Below the pieces are notes generated by a model. It saw nothing but the letters and a program-made list of their open reading frames with translations, made no database searches and was not told the origin of the DNA. Below, piece after piece: positions 1 to 8,065 of a DNA stretch of 43,749 nucleotides (the stretch's first letter is position 1; each line of letters starts with the position of its first letter). Source of the DNA: Negativicutes bacterium (GTDB taxonomy: Bacteria > Bacillota > Negativicutes > Anaeromusales > Anaeromusaceae); NCBI GenBank assembly GCA_009929485.1, contig SAAJ01000026.1:1-43749 (forward strand), in the 5' to 3' direction. Both the position numbers and the translations under genes were made by a program.

Positions 1-185
1 ACTTGTGCCTATCTTGTCGGGTCAGCACATTGTTATTGTATTGCCGGGCGTCTCTTTTTTCAAATACCGTTTTTAGATATTACAGGAATGCTCTGTGTTT
101 CGTTCCTTTTTCAAAGCAGGAGATTGCCGCAAAACAGGCGAAACATAAAACGTTATACCCGAGATACGGCGAGGAGGAATGGACA
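1..185. other. Leader/intergenic DNA upstream of the PHP gene
   Basis: Holds the ribosome-binding site of the PHP gene at about 171-179. I see no clear promoter, terminator or RNA structure in the rest. Confidence 0.4.
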
Positions 186-1037
186 ATGCGTATTGACTAT
201 CACATGCATTTTGAATATGGCAGCTATGATTTGGAATGGGTAAAAGGCTTTTTTGAGCATGCCGCCAAGAGGGGCATTGACGAGATTGGTATTTCCGAAC
301 ATAGTCATACTTTTGTAGAGTTTCAGCCGCTCTACGAACAAGACTTGATTTTGGACGATTCGGAGATTGGCCGCTTTCAAAAGGAATGGCTGAAGAAGGG
401 CAAATTCCGCTATCGCCTCGAAGAGTACTTGACCTTTATGGATAAACTCAAAGCGCTGGGGTATCCGGTGAAAACCGGTATAGAGGTCTGTAATTTTAAC
501 GATCAGGCCCAAGTGGCCAAGGTGCTGGGCTCATATCAGTTTGATTATGTCATTGGGTCTGTGCATTTTCTCGAAGGCTGGGGTTACGACTTTTCGGCAT
601 TGATGAAGGTGTGGGACACGAAGAATCTGGAGGATTTGTATCGGCAGTATGTAGAGGCGATTAAGAATCTAGCGGCTTCCGGCCTATATGATGTGCTGGG
701 TCATCCCTTCAACATTCGCTTGTTCAAGCATTTGCCGACTTTCGATGCGTTGCCGTATGTGAAGCAGGCTGTGGCGGCGCTGAAGGCGGCGGATATGGCG
801 GCGGATATTAATACCGGTACGTTGTATCGGTATCCTATTGAAGAAATATCGCCGTATCCGGATTTCCTGAAAGAAGCGCGGACGCAGGGACTGCCGGTCA
901 TTTTGTCGTCTGATGCACACCAGCCCGAAGACTGCGGTCGTTATATCGCAGAAGCCGCCGCCTATGCCCAATCGGTTGGCTATGACCAAATTGCCGTCTT
1001 TGCCAAGCGGCAGCGGACCTTACAGCCTTTAAGTTAA
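186..1037 (+). CDS. Histidinol-phosphatase-like PHP-domain phosphoesterase
   Basis: A 283-residue PHP-superfamily metallophosphatase of the HisJ/HisK type, which would remove phosphate from histidinol phosphate in histidine synthesis. Seen: N-terminal metal motif HMH at residues 6-8, EHSH near 38-41, a GHP motif in VLGHPFN, and a C-terminal SSDAH motif, the usual order of PHP metal ligands. The start at 186 is chosen because GAGGAGGAA lies just upstream; the frame is open further upstream to the window edge, but that stretch has no PHP-like sequence. No other his gene is nearby, so the substrate is inferred from family only. A general PHP phosphoesterase is the alternative. Confidence 0.85.
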   Translation: MRIDYHMHFEYGSYDLEWVKGFFEHAAKRGIDEIGISEHSHTFVEFQPLYEQDLILDDSEIGRFQKEWLKKGKFRYRLEEYLTFMDKLKALGYPVKTGIEVCNFNDQAQVAKVLGSYQFDYVIGSVHFLEGWGYDFSALMKVWDTKNLEDLYRQYVEAIKNLAASGLYDVLGHPFNIRLFKHLPTFDALPYVKQAVAALKAADMAADINTGTLYRYPIEEISPYPDFLKEARTQGLPVILSSDAHQPEDCGRYIAEAAAYAQSVGYDQIAVFAKRQRTLQPLS

Positions 1038-1083
1038 AGAGAAAATATGTTCGAAAATGCTTTTCTTCCGGACTCTTGCATAT

Positions 1084-1089
1084 TATAAT
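1084..1089 (+). promoter_or_regulatory. Probable -10 box (TATAAT) for the helicase gene
   Basis: A perfect TATAAT sits 39 bp before the helicase ATG. The hexamer 17 bp upstream (TTTTCT) is a poor -35 match, so the promoter is weak or needs an activator. Confidence 0.5.
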
Positions 1090-1128
1090 GAGACATAGAA
1101 AGATTTTGCAGGGAAAAGGAGGGGCGGC

Positions 1129-2502
1129 ATGGTGCGGATTTGCGTGGACCAGGGACTGAAAGTATCAGGTATACGGCAGTTCCCGACGTTAATGGAAGCG
1201 GTGCTGCAGGATTTGACCTTGGCCAACCCTGAGTACCAGGCGGCGCGAAGGCATGGCTATTCCGTCTGGGGCAAGCCGAAGGATATTCAACTTTATAAAT
1301 GGCGCGGTCAGACCTTGACGCTGCCCCGGGGCTATGCGCGGACGCTGCGCTACCATTTGGGCAGGCAGCAGGTCGAAGCCAGCTGGGATAATCGTACTTG
1401 TTTGAAAGACCCGGTGGCGTTCCAATCCGGCATTTGCCTGCGGCCGTATCAAGAAGGCGCCGTGACGGCCCTCTTGCAGGGACGCCAGGGAGGCGTAGTG
1501 GCTCCTTGCGGCTCCGGCAAGACGATTATTATGCTGGAGGCTATGGCGCGTATCGGCCAACCGGCCTTGTGGGTGACCCATACGAAGGAGCTGTTGAACC
1601 AAACGCGGCAGCGAGCGATGGAGTGCCTGGGGCTGACGGATGAACAAATCGGCGAAATTGCCGAGGGCAAGGTTGCCTTAGGGTCTCATCTGACCTTAGC
1701 GTTGGTGCAGACCTTGGCGAAAGCGGATTTGCAGCCGCTGGAAAAAGCCTTTGGGGCGGTCTTTGTTGACGAGGCGCATCATTTGGCGGCTGGCAGCTTC
1801 TATCGTACGGTGGGGCGCTTTGCGGCCTTGTATCGTCTGTGGGCCAGCGCAACGCCGCAGCGAGAGGACGGCTTAACCCCCATGATTGTGGCGGCAGGGG
1901 GGCCTGTGCTTCATGTAATTGGCCGTTGCCAAACCGGCACGCTTTCGCCGCAATTGGTGGTAGTGGAAACCGAGTTTGAGCTGGCTGACGATTTTATGGA
2001 GGAGGACCGCCTGCAGTACGCCAAAGCGCTTTCGTATCTGACTGCCAATAATGAACGAAACCGTTTGATTGTCGATACGCTGCGCCGTGAAGCGCCGGGG
2101 CATTTCAGTCTGGTTCTTTCCGAACGCAAAGAGCATTTGCGCCAACTGGCGTTATGGCTGCAGGAGGCCTTGCCGGATTTGACGGTGGAGGTATTGACGG
2201 CGGATTTAAAAAAAAGCCAGCGCCAGGAAATTATGGAGCGTGCCCAGGCGCGGCAGGTAGATATTCTTTTAGCTACGCAGCTGGCCCGGGAAGGTCTGGA
2301 TTTGACTCATTTGGACCGCTTGTTTTTGGCGACGCCCAAGCGGGCGGCGGCTGCGGTGGAACAGGAAGTGGGACGCATTATGCGGCCCTCGGCCGGAAAA
2401 AAAGACGCCATTGTTTTTGACTTTTGGGACAGTCGCAGCCGCCTGTTTCGCAGCCAGTTCTGGAAACGACGCCAGGTGTACCGCAACATCGGCGTGCGCT
2501 AG
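1129..2502 (+). CDS. DEAD/DEAH-box superfamily 2 helicase
   Basis: A 457-residue SF2 helicase of the SSL2/XPB-like group (type III restriction/ResIII core). Seen: Walker A APCGSGKT around residues 124-131, motif II DEAH around 213-216, motif III-like SATPQR near 240, and motif VI QEVGRIMR near 412-419. About 100 N-terminal residues precede the core and probably hold a substrate-recognition domain. The start has AAAGGAGGGG upstream. It stands alone, followed by a repeat-rich convergent junction. The family unwinds or translocates on nucleic acid using ATP; the specific role (repair, or phage-related) cannot be told. Confidence 0.85.
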   Translation: MVRICVDQGLKVSGIRQFPTLMEAVLQDLTLANPEYQAARRHGYSVWGKPKDIQLYKWRGQTLTLPRGYARTLRYHLGRQQVEASWDNRTCLKDPVAFQSGICLRPYQEGAVTALLQGRQGGVVAPCGSGKTIIMLEAMARIGQPALWVTHTKELLNQTRQRAMECLGLTDEQIGEIAEGKVALGSHLTLALVQTLAKADLQPLEKAFGAVFVDEAHHLAAGSFYRTVGRFAALYRLWASATPQREDGLTPMIVAAGGPVLHVIGRCQTGTLSPQLVVVETEFELADDFMEEDRLQYAKALSYLTANNERNRLIVDTLRREAPGHFSLVLSERKEHLRQLALWLQEALPDLTVEVLTADLKKSQRQEIMERAQARQVDILLATQLAREGLDLTHLDRLFLATPKRAAAAVEQEVGRIMRPSAGKKDAIVFDFWDSRSRLFRSQFWKRRQVYRNIGVR

Positions 2503-2573
2503 GGGACGGTTTTTAACAGGAGTAGAGGGAGTAAAGGGAGGGCATAAATTTTATAAAAAATCAGGAATGAACG

Positions 2574-2660
2574 GAGAGATTGCCGCGTCGCTATGCTTCT
2601 CGCAACGACAGTGCTAGGCTGCCTTGTGCGTCATTGCGAGCGCCAGCGTGGCAATCTCTC
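2574..2660. repeat. Imperfect palindromic repeat (GAGAGATTGCC ... GGCAATCTCTC)
   Basis: Inverted repeat whose ends are GAGAGATTGCC and GGCAATCTCTC, with internal CTCGCAACGAC facing GTCATTGCGAG. It resembles the widespread bacterial intergenic palindromes built on GTCATTGCGAG and GCAATCTC. Could be a small non-autonomous mobile repeat. It is nested inside the local repeat element, so it probably arrived later. Confidence 0.75.
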
Positions 2661-2726
2661 TGGACATTTAAGGGAGCTAGACGGTTTTTGGTTAAACAGG
2701 GTATTCAAAAATCACTTCTACATACG

Positions 2727-2759
2727 AAAAAAGGAAGGCCATTTTGGACCTTCCTTTTT
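2727..2759. terminator. Bidirectional intrinsic terminator hairpin
   Basis: Stem AAAAAGGAAGG/CCTTCCTTTTT of 11 bp with A-rich 5' and T-rich 3' flanks, so it can work for both the helicase (+) and flavin reductase (-) transcripts. Confidence 0.8.
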
Positions 2760-2844
2760 CATGCTTTTTATAGTATTTCGTAACCCTCTGTCGTACCCTC
2801 CGATTACTCTCTTTACTCTTGTTTGAATTTTCGTAACCCCGTTC

Positions 2845-3357
2845 TTATTTTTCCGTCTGGTAGCAGGCGACGATTTCGCCGTAGTACAAGGTGTGGTAGT
2901 CGCCGCTGGCGTAGCAGGAATGCTGCAGCATAGCAGCCAGTGCGTCTTGGTCCATATCTTGGCGGTAGACAACCTTGCATTCATAGTGGATGCAGTTGCC
3001 CGCAATAACCGGCGTGGAAATTTTCTGCCCGGGCAGTGCAGTCAGGCCGGCGGCAGCCAATTTATCCATATCCCGCCCAGATTTGCTGCCGCACAAAGCC
3101 AAGGCTTCTTTTAGCTGGTCATCCAGCGGCAGGGTGACGGTAAATTCTTTGGCGGCTTCGATCATGCCATGAGTATGGCGGGAAGGGCGAACCATAACGA
3201 GAAACATGGGCTTGCGCCAGAGGAAGGAGACGCTGCCCCAGCCAATTGTCATCGTGTTGACTTTCCCTTGGCTTTGTGTCGTCAGGAAAGCCCCCTTTTG
3301 TAAAATTTCCAATGCTTGTGAAGCGGGAATGTGAAAATCCAATGGTTTCATAGTCAT
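2845..3357 (-). CDS. Flavin reductase family protein (FMN-binding split barrel)
   Basis: A 170-residue protein of the flavin_Reduct family. Seen: an N-terminal stretch TTQSQGKVNTMTIGWGSVS, typical of the FMN-binding split barrel, then FLVMVRPSRHTHGMI and the FTVTLPL strand. Members bind FMN and reduce it, or act as small flavoproteins in anaerobes. The first ATG is preceded by AAAGGGG on the minus strand; a second ATG two codons on is also possible. It stands alone and is divergent from the response-regulator pair. Confidence 0.85.
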   Translation of the reverse strand: MTMKPLDFHIPASQALEILQKGAFLTTQSQGKVNTMTIGWGSVSFLWRKPMFLVMVRPSRHTHGMIEAAKEFTVTLPLDDQLKEALALCGSKSGRDMDKLAAAGLTALPGQKISTPVIAGNCIHYECKVVYRQDMDQDALAAMLQHSCYASGDYHTLYYGEIVACYQTEK

Positions 3358-3561
3358 TAGACCCCTTTCGATAAATGCTTCTTGGCAATACCAATGCTTA
3401 AAGTATTCGCTGTTTTTTGTTGCCTTCCTCTTGTTTGGCAGCAGGGTTTTTCAAAGTGTGAAGCGAAATGAGAAAATATTTAGGAGTAATAGTAAAGCTA
3501 GCGGCTAATACAGGATACGCATTGATTTGTAAAAAACGCAGTTGAGCTGGAGGGATGGGGC

Positions 3562-4017
3562 ATGGGACAGGATCCATTCATTTTATTGGTCGAGGATAAT
3601 CCGGACGATGAACTGCTGACGCAACGGGCTTTTCGAAAGAATAATATTTTAAATCGCATCGAGGTAGTACGTGATGGTGCGGAAGCTTTGAATTTTTTAT
3701 TAGCAAAAGGCAGTTATGCCAAGAGGGATCCTTTTCATGTGCCGCAGCTTATTTTGTTGGATTTAAAATTGCCCAAGGTGGATGGCTTGGAAGTGTTGCG
3801 CTGTATTCGGGAAACAGAGGCCACAAGGTTGCTGCCTGTGGTTGTACTGACTTCCTCCAAGGAGGAGCAGGACTTGGCCAGCTGCTATGCTTTGGGAGCT
3901 AACAGCTACATACGCAAGCCAGTCGATTTTAATCAGTTCATTTTAGCGGTGCAACAGTTAGGCTTATATTGGCTGGTTCTCAATGAACAGCCGCCGCTGA
4001 GGAGGGACGGGGTATGA
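3562..4017 (+). CDS. Single-domain response regulator (Rcp1/CheY-like)
   Basis: A 151-residue receiver with no output domain. Seen: acidic pocket VEDNPDDE at residues 10-17, phosphoacceptor D67 in LILLDLKLPK, Thr in VVLTSSKEE, and Lys in YIRKPVDF. The NPDDE signature and the loop after strand 2 match Rcp1-type regulators that pair with bacteriophytochrome or hybrid kinases. Its stop overlaps the next start (ATGA at 4014), so the two proteins are translationally coupled and probably act in one phosphorelay. No histidine kinase is adjacent. Confidence 0.88.
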   Translation: MGQDPFILLVEDNPDDELLTQRAFRKNNILNRIEVVRDGAEALNFLLAKGSYAKRDPFHVPQLILLDLKLPKVDGLEVLRCIRETEATRLLPVVVLTSSKEEQDLASCYALGANSYIRKPVDFNQFILAVQQLGLYWLVLNEQPPLRRDGV

Positions 4018-5879
4018 ATGAGAAGAAGCTGGCCGTTCTCATCGTGGAAGATAATGAAGATGATGCGCTGCTTTTAATCCGGGAGCTGCGTCGAGGCGGC
4101 TATGAGCCGGATGCTTTGCGGGTGGAAACGCGGGAGGAAATGCAGGCTGCCTTGCAGGAGCGAACCTGGGAGGTGATTTTATCGGACTATGCGCTGCCTG
4201 GATTCAGCGGCGTAGAGGCGTTGGAAATCCTCCAAGCTTCCGGCCAGGATATTCCCTTTTTGATTCAGTCTGGCGCCATTGGCGAAGAAGCGGCGGTGGA
4301 ATTGATGCGCGCCGGGGCGCATGATTTCATTCCTAAGGGTAAGATGCTGCGGCTGTTGCCGGCGTTGGAGCGTGAGTTGGGCGACGTGACTGCACGGCGG
4401 CAACGGCGGGAAGCGGAGCAAGAACTAAAAGAAAAGGAACGCTTGATTACTTCGACTTTGGATGCGATGCGCTTGTATATTGCCGTGCTGGATGAAAATG
4501 GGCGGGTCGTATATGGAAACAAGGCTTGGTATCGCCGGTCGCGCATGGTTTACAATCTGAAAGCCAAGGAAGTTCTTGGTATTGATTTTGTGGAATTTGT
4601 ACAGCGGCGTGCGGGCGAACGACAGCGCAAATGGTCGGTTGCTTTAAGCCATGGCATTCGCAATATTCTCGAAGGCGATGAAGAGACATTTTCGATGGAG
4701 CTTCCTTTCGATAACGGCGATGAAACGATGCAATGGTTTCGGGTGGAGGCCAATCGTTTTGCCGACGAAGGACCTTTGCGGGTTGTTGTGTCATATGAGG
4801 ATATTACGTCGCGCAAACAGATGGAAGAGCATCTAAATTACTTGAGCATGTATGATATGGTGACAGGCTTCCATAATCGCCTTTATTTTGAGACGGTGCT
4901 GCAGAATTATGGGCAGAGCCACTATGCGCCAGTGGGCATTCTTACTTGCGACATTGACGGTCTGAAGCTGGTCAACGATACGTTGGGCATTGAAGTGGGC
5001 GATGTTTTATTAATGCAAACGGCGGAGCTCATTCGCCAGGTTATGCCGGAAGATGCCTTGGTGCATCGCATTGGAGGCAATGAGTTTGCTGTGGTCTTTG
5101 CTAATACGACACGTGAAGAAGTTAGCCATTATGCGCGGCAATTGCAGCAACGCCTCAGTTGGTATAATGAGCATGAAGCCGAAGAGAAAAGCCGCGGCGT
5201 TTCTTTAAGCGTGTCTGTTGGCTATGCTTTGGACGGCCGCGGCGGTGAAGACGGCGTACTGCAATGCTATAAAGAAGCGGAAAACCATATGTATCGCGAA
5301 AAACTGCATAGCGGACGCAGCGCCAAAAGCGCTATCGTCCAGACGGTGATGAAGCTGCTGGAAGCCAGGGACTATATTACCGAAGGCCATGCGGACCGCA
5401 TGCAGGAATGGGCGGAAGCTATGGGACGATCCCTGGGTTTGGCGGAGAGCCGTTTAATGGATCTGCGGCTATTGGCCAAGTTCCATGATATCGGCAAGGT
5501 GGGGATTCCGGACCGCATTTTATTTAAACCGGGACGCCTGGATGATGAAGAATTCTTTTTAATGAAGGAACACCCGGCGATTGGTCATCGCATTGCCCAG
5601 GTGGCGCCGGATCTGCATCCGATTGCGGAGAGCATTTTACGGCATCACGAATGGTGGGACGGCAGCGGTTACCCTATCGGCTTAAAAGGGGATGAAATTC
5701 CGCTGGAATGCCGGATATTGGCGATAGTGGACGCCTACGACGCCATGCGCAGTGATCGTCCTTACCGTAAGGCCTTGAGCGAAGAAGCGGCGCTGCAAGA
5801 GCTGAGGGACTATAGCGGTCGCCAGTTCGATCCCATGCTGGTGGAGCTTTTCCTGCGTTTAAAGCAGAAGCGGAAATAG
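4014..5879 (+). CDS. REC-PAS-GGDEF-HD-GYP cyclic-di-GMP regulator
   Basis: A 621-residue cytoplasmic signalling protein. Domains in order: receiver (1-125, phosphoacceptor in LSDYALPG), PAS (about 145-270), GGDEF (about 275-430), HD-GYP (about 440-621). The cyclase site reads GGNEF at 354-358, so its third residue departs from GG(D/E)EF. The HD-GYP site is complete: H491-D492 in FHDIGKVGIPD, HHEWWDGSGYP with GYP at 552-554, and IVDAYDAM. Inferred: mainly a c-di-GMP phosphodiesterase, with the GGDEF part regulatory or weak. It is coupled by a 4-bp overlap to the receiver before it. Confidence 0.9.
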   Translation: MNEKKLAVLIVEDNEDDALLLIRELRRGGYEPDALRVETREEMQAALQERTWEVILSDYALPGFSGVEALEILQASGQDIPFLIQSGAIGEEAAVELMRAGAHDFIPKGKMLRLLPALERELGDVTARRQRREAEQELKEKERLITSTLDAMRLYIAVLDENGRVVYGNKAWYRRSRMVYNLKAKEVLGIDFVEFVQRRAGERQRKWSVALSHGIRNILEGDEETFSMELPFDNGDETMQWFRVEANRFADEGPLRVVVSYEDITSRKQMEEHLNYLSMYDMVTGFHNRLYFETVLQNYGQSHYAPVGILTCDIDGLKLVNDTLGIEVGDVLLMQTAELIRQVMPEDALVHRIGGNEFAVVFANTTREEVSHYARQLQQRLSWYNEHEAEEKSRGVSLSVSVGYALDGRGGEDGVLQCYKEAENHMYREKLHSGRSAKSAIVQTVMKLLEARDYITEGHADRMQEWAEAMGRSLGLAESRLMDLRLLAKFHDIGKVGIPDRILFKPGRLDDEEFFLMKEHPAIGHRIAQVAPDLHPIAESILRHHEWWDGSGYPIGLKGDEIPLECRILAIVDAYDAMRSDRPYRKALSEEAALQELRDYSGRQFDPMLVELFLRLKQKRK

Positions 5880-5905
5880 AAACAACGATGGGTTGACGGG
5901 GCAGG

Positions 5906-6184
5906 ATTGAACAAGAGAACCAGAGTCGCGAGAGGGCTCGCATGAGGGTTATGGATACGGGTTTTTAACAAGAGTAAAGGGAGTAGAGGGAGGGCTCGTG
6001 AGAGGAATGTGAAGTTTGAGCTCTTAAATCATAAAAGGAACTGCGTTTAACTTTAATCAGTTAGACGCAGTTCCTTTTTGGTAAATGTAGCTAACAAGAG
6101 TTTTGAAGCTAAGAAAGCAGGAGCCTATTTTAATAGGTAACCCTCTTCCGTGCCCTCCCTTGACTCCCTCTACTCCTGTTCAAT
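5906..6184. repeat. Intergenic repeat element, copies F2 (B), F3 (A) and R2 (A')
   Basis: At the convergent junction with serC. Forward type-B copy 5906-5940 (TTGAACAAGAGAACCAGAGT...GAGAGGGCTCG), forward type-A copy 5962-5999 (TTAACAAGAGTAAAGGGAGT...GGGAGGGCTCG), then the terminator at 6033-6079, then reverse copy 6148-6184 (GTGCCCTCCC ... TACTCCTGTTCAA). A half copy (AACCCTCTTCC) precedes R2. The order is B-A-hairpin-A'. Confidence 0.8.
6033..6079. terminator. Bidirectional terminator between the HD-GYP gene and serC
   Basis: 20-bp arms at 6033-6052 and 6059-6078, near-perfect with one G-T pair, 6-nt loop. A-run on the left and T-run on the right allow termination both ways. Confidence 0.88.
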
Positions 6185-6197
6185 TTATTCGTTTTTC

Positions 6198-7286
6198 TTA
6201 GCCGTTTTTACGCTGGAATTCTTTCATGAAATCAGCCAGCGCTTGGCAGCCCGCTTGGGGCATGGCGTTGTAGATGGAAGCGCGCAGGCCGCCGACGGAG
6301 CGATGGCCTTTGAGGCCGCCCAGGCCAGCAGCCGTAGCTTCGGCGACAAACTGCTTTTCGAGATCTTCTGAAGGCAGGCGGAAGGTGACGTTCATTAAAG
6401 AACGGCTGTCTTTGTCCGCATGACCGCTGAAGAAGCCCGGCGCAGCGTCGATGACGTCGTATACCAGCTTGGCTTTAGCCTGATTGCGTTCGGCCATAGC
6501 GGTGAGGCCGCCGTTTTTCTTCAGCCATTTCAAGACCAGGTGCACCATGTAGACCGAGAAAGCCGGTGGTGTGTTATAGAGGGAATCTTTCTTGGCATGG
6601 ATGTCGTAGCGCAGCATGGTCGGAATGTTTTTAGGGCAGCGCTCAATCATATCTTGGCGCAGGATGACCAGAGTAACCCCTGCAGGGCCGAGGTTTTTCT
6701 GGGCGCCCGCATAGATCATGGCAAACTTGGTGGCGTCAAAAGGACGGCTGAGCATGTCCGAGGACATGTCGGCAATCAAAGGCGCATCGCCAAAGGTGGG
6801 GAACTGCTGCCATTCGGTGCCGTAGATGGTGTTATTGGAGGTAAGGTGCACATAGGCTGGCTTTTCACTGAGCTTGATTTCTTCCATTTTAGGAATGCGC
6901 TTGTAATTGCCGTCGGCCGTAGTCGCGGCAACATGGGTATTGCCTAGGAGCTGCGCTTCTTTTAAGGCTTTTTCCGACCAGGAGCCGGTCAGAATGTAGT
7001 CGGCGGTAGCGCCCTGGGGCAGGAAGTTCATGGGAATAGCGGCAAACTGTGTGCTGGCGCCGCCTTGCAGGAAGAGGACGCGGTAATCGTCGCCAAGACC
7101 GAGCAGTTCTTTGGTGTCGGCTTCTGCCTGGGTGTTTACTTCTTCATAGGCTTTGGAACGATGGCTGATTTCTGTGATGGACATGCCTGTTCCTTTATAA
7201 TTAAGAAAATCGGCTTGGGCTTCTTGGAGCACCTCCAAAGGTAGTACGGCCGGGCCGGCGTTAAAGTTGAAAATACGATCGCTCAT
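6198..7286 (-). CDS. serC: Phosphoserine aminotransferase
   Basis: A 362-residue PLP enzyme that converts 3-phosphohydroxypyruvate and glutamate to O-phosphoserine, the second step of serine synthesis. Seen: N-terminal FNFNAGPAVLP, PLP phosphate contact GGAST near 76, the PLP-binding Lys K197 in AGAQKNLGPAG, and C-terminal GLKGHRSVGGLRASIYNA for substrate phosphate binding. Length is normal for the family. GGAGG sits just before the ATG. It is the last gene of a serA-DUF1015-serC operon, 20 bp after the DUF1015 gene, and so probably falls under the serine T-box. Confidence 0.97.
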   Translation of the reverse strand: MSDRIFNFNAGPAVLPLEVLQEAQADFLNYKGTGMSITEISHRSKAYEEVNTQAEADTKELLGLGDDYRVLFLQGGASTQFAAIPMNFLPQGATADYILTGSWSEKALKEAQLLGNTHVAATTADGNYKRIPKMEEIKLSEKPAYVHLTSNNTIYGTEWQQFPTFGDAPLIADMSSDMLSRPFDATKFAMIYAGAQKNLGPAGVTLVILRQDMIERCPKNIPTMLRYDIHAKKDSLYNTPPAFSVYMVHLVLKWLKKNGGLTAMAERNQAKAKLVYDVIDAAPGFFSGHADKDSRSLMNVTFRLPSEDLEKQFVAEATAAGLGGLKGHRSVGGLRASIYNAMPQAGCQALADFMKEFQRKNG

Positions 7287-7306
7287 AATAGAAACCTCCT
7301 TAAAAT

Positions 7307-8056
7307 TTACAATAAATGCAGAACTAAAGCGTCAAGAAAGCCAAAGGCTTCGGGCTTTTTGAGGTAAGGCGGCAAGGCCGTCAACAGCACTGGAAAAAAG
7401 GCGCTTGTCGTCGGACTGTTAGGCGCCTGCGCGGCTTGTCTTGCGGCGGTGATAAGATGCGCCCCCGCGGCGATTTGAAGATTCGCGCCGGCAAGAATGG
7501 AGCGCAACGCGGCAATATCGTCGGCGTCGTCAATTACATATAAGGTGTGGTTGTGTCCGTCGGGCGTGAAGAAATCATATGCAGCCGTACGGCTGGCGAC
7601 GATAGCTCCAAGAAGCAGTTCGCTTTGGCGTGTAGCCGTATAGGTCAGGACGGGCAGGCTTGTATGAGCCTCGGTCGCCAAAATATGCGCGGCTTGCTTA
7701 GCGGCCAGTTTTTCGTCCGCCTCTGCCAGATCCAAGACGGTAGTAGCAGGCAATAGGCCAATCAGAGCAATATGCGCTTCTTCTTCTGTGTGATGATGGT
7801 ATAAGTAGAGACAAGGGGAGGCATCTTGCTGGAGCAGTCCTTGCTGCAGCAGAGCGTCCAGGTTTTTTCGCGCCATCTGGTAGCTCGTGTCGTCTCCAAA
7901 AGCGTCGCTGCGTGTTACCCGCAAGAAACTAAGCGGGTGTGTTTGTGCTTCGTGGCGAACGGCGGCAGCGTCCAGGTCCTGCGCCGGCGGCGCCGCGATA
8001 GCGGCTGCCGCCTCCGGCAGAGGACGTACGCCGGTAAATGCTTGCAAATCAATCAT
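7307..8056 (-). CDS. Short, degenerate DUF1015-family protein
   Basis: A 249-residue protein I match to DUF1015 from its N-terminal pattern: FTGVRPLPE, NPLSFLRVTRSD near 43-54, Y.MARKNLDALLQQGLL, and LYLYHH. Full-length family members are about 400 residues and carry a conserved IADGHHR motif; the equivalent place here reads IAAGAHLITAA and the C-terminal half is shortened. The family often sits beside serA/serC in Firmicutes, and here it lies between them (9 bp after serA, 20 bp before serC). Function of the family is unknown. This copy may have lost a catalytic or ligand site but kept a partner role. Confidence 0.72.
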   Translation of the reverse strand: MIDLQAFTGVRPLPEAAAAIAAPPAQDLDAAAVRHEAQTHPLSFLRVTRSDAFGDDTSYQMARKNLDALLQQGLLQQDASPCLYLYHHHTEEEAHIALIGLLPATTVLDLAEADEKLAAKQAAHILATEAHTSLPVLTYTATRQSELLLGAIVASRTAAYDFFTPDGHNHTLYVIDDADDIAALRSILAGANLQIAAGAHLITAARQAAQAPNSPTTSAFFPVLLTALPPYLKKPEAFGFLDALVLHLL

Positions 8057-8065
8057 CGCAGTGTC

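Larger units (their letters stand above)
2511..2827. repeat. Intergenic repeat element, copies F1 and R1, around a terminator
   Basis: Between the convergent helicase and flavin reductase genes. A forward type-A copy lies at 2511-2545 (AACAGGAGTAGAGGGAGT then AAAGGGAGGG) and a reverse copy at 2793-2827 (GTACCCTCC ... TACTCTTGTT). They are inverted relative to each other and enclose the palindrome at 2574-2660 and the hairpin at 2727-2759. The same family recurs at 5906-6184, 19754-20004, 24195-24475, 33515-33745 and 39636-39670. Confidence 0.8.

Noticed and set aside
3..185. N-terminal extension of the PHP phosphatase
   Set aside because: The extra 61 residues are Cys/Phe/Tyr-rich without PHP similarity, and a strong GAGGAGG site precedes the ATG at 186.
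1040..1053. LexA/SOS-box-like sequence upstream of the helicase
   Set aside because: AGAAAATATGTTCG has only 11 of 14 matches to the Gram-positive SOS box and lacks one conserved half (CGAAC).
2580..2826. Small ORFs between the helicase and flavin reductase genes
   Set aside because: They lie in palindromic and dispersed repeat DNA, overlap each other and have no ribosome-binding sites.
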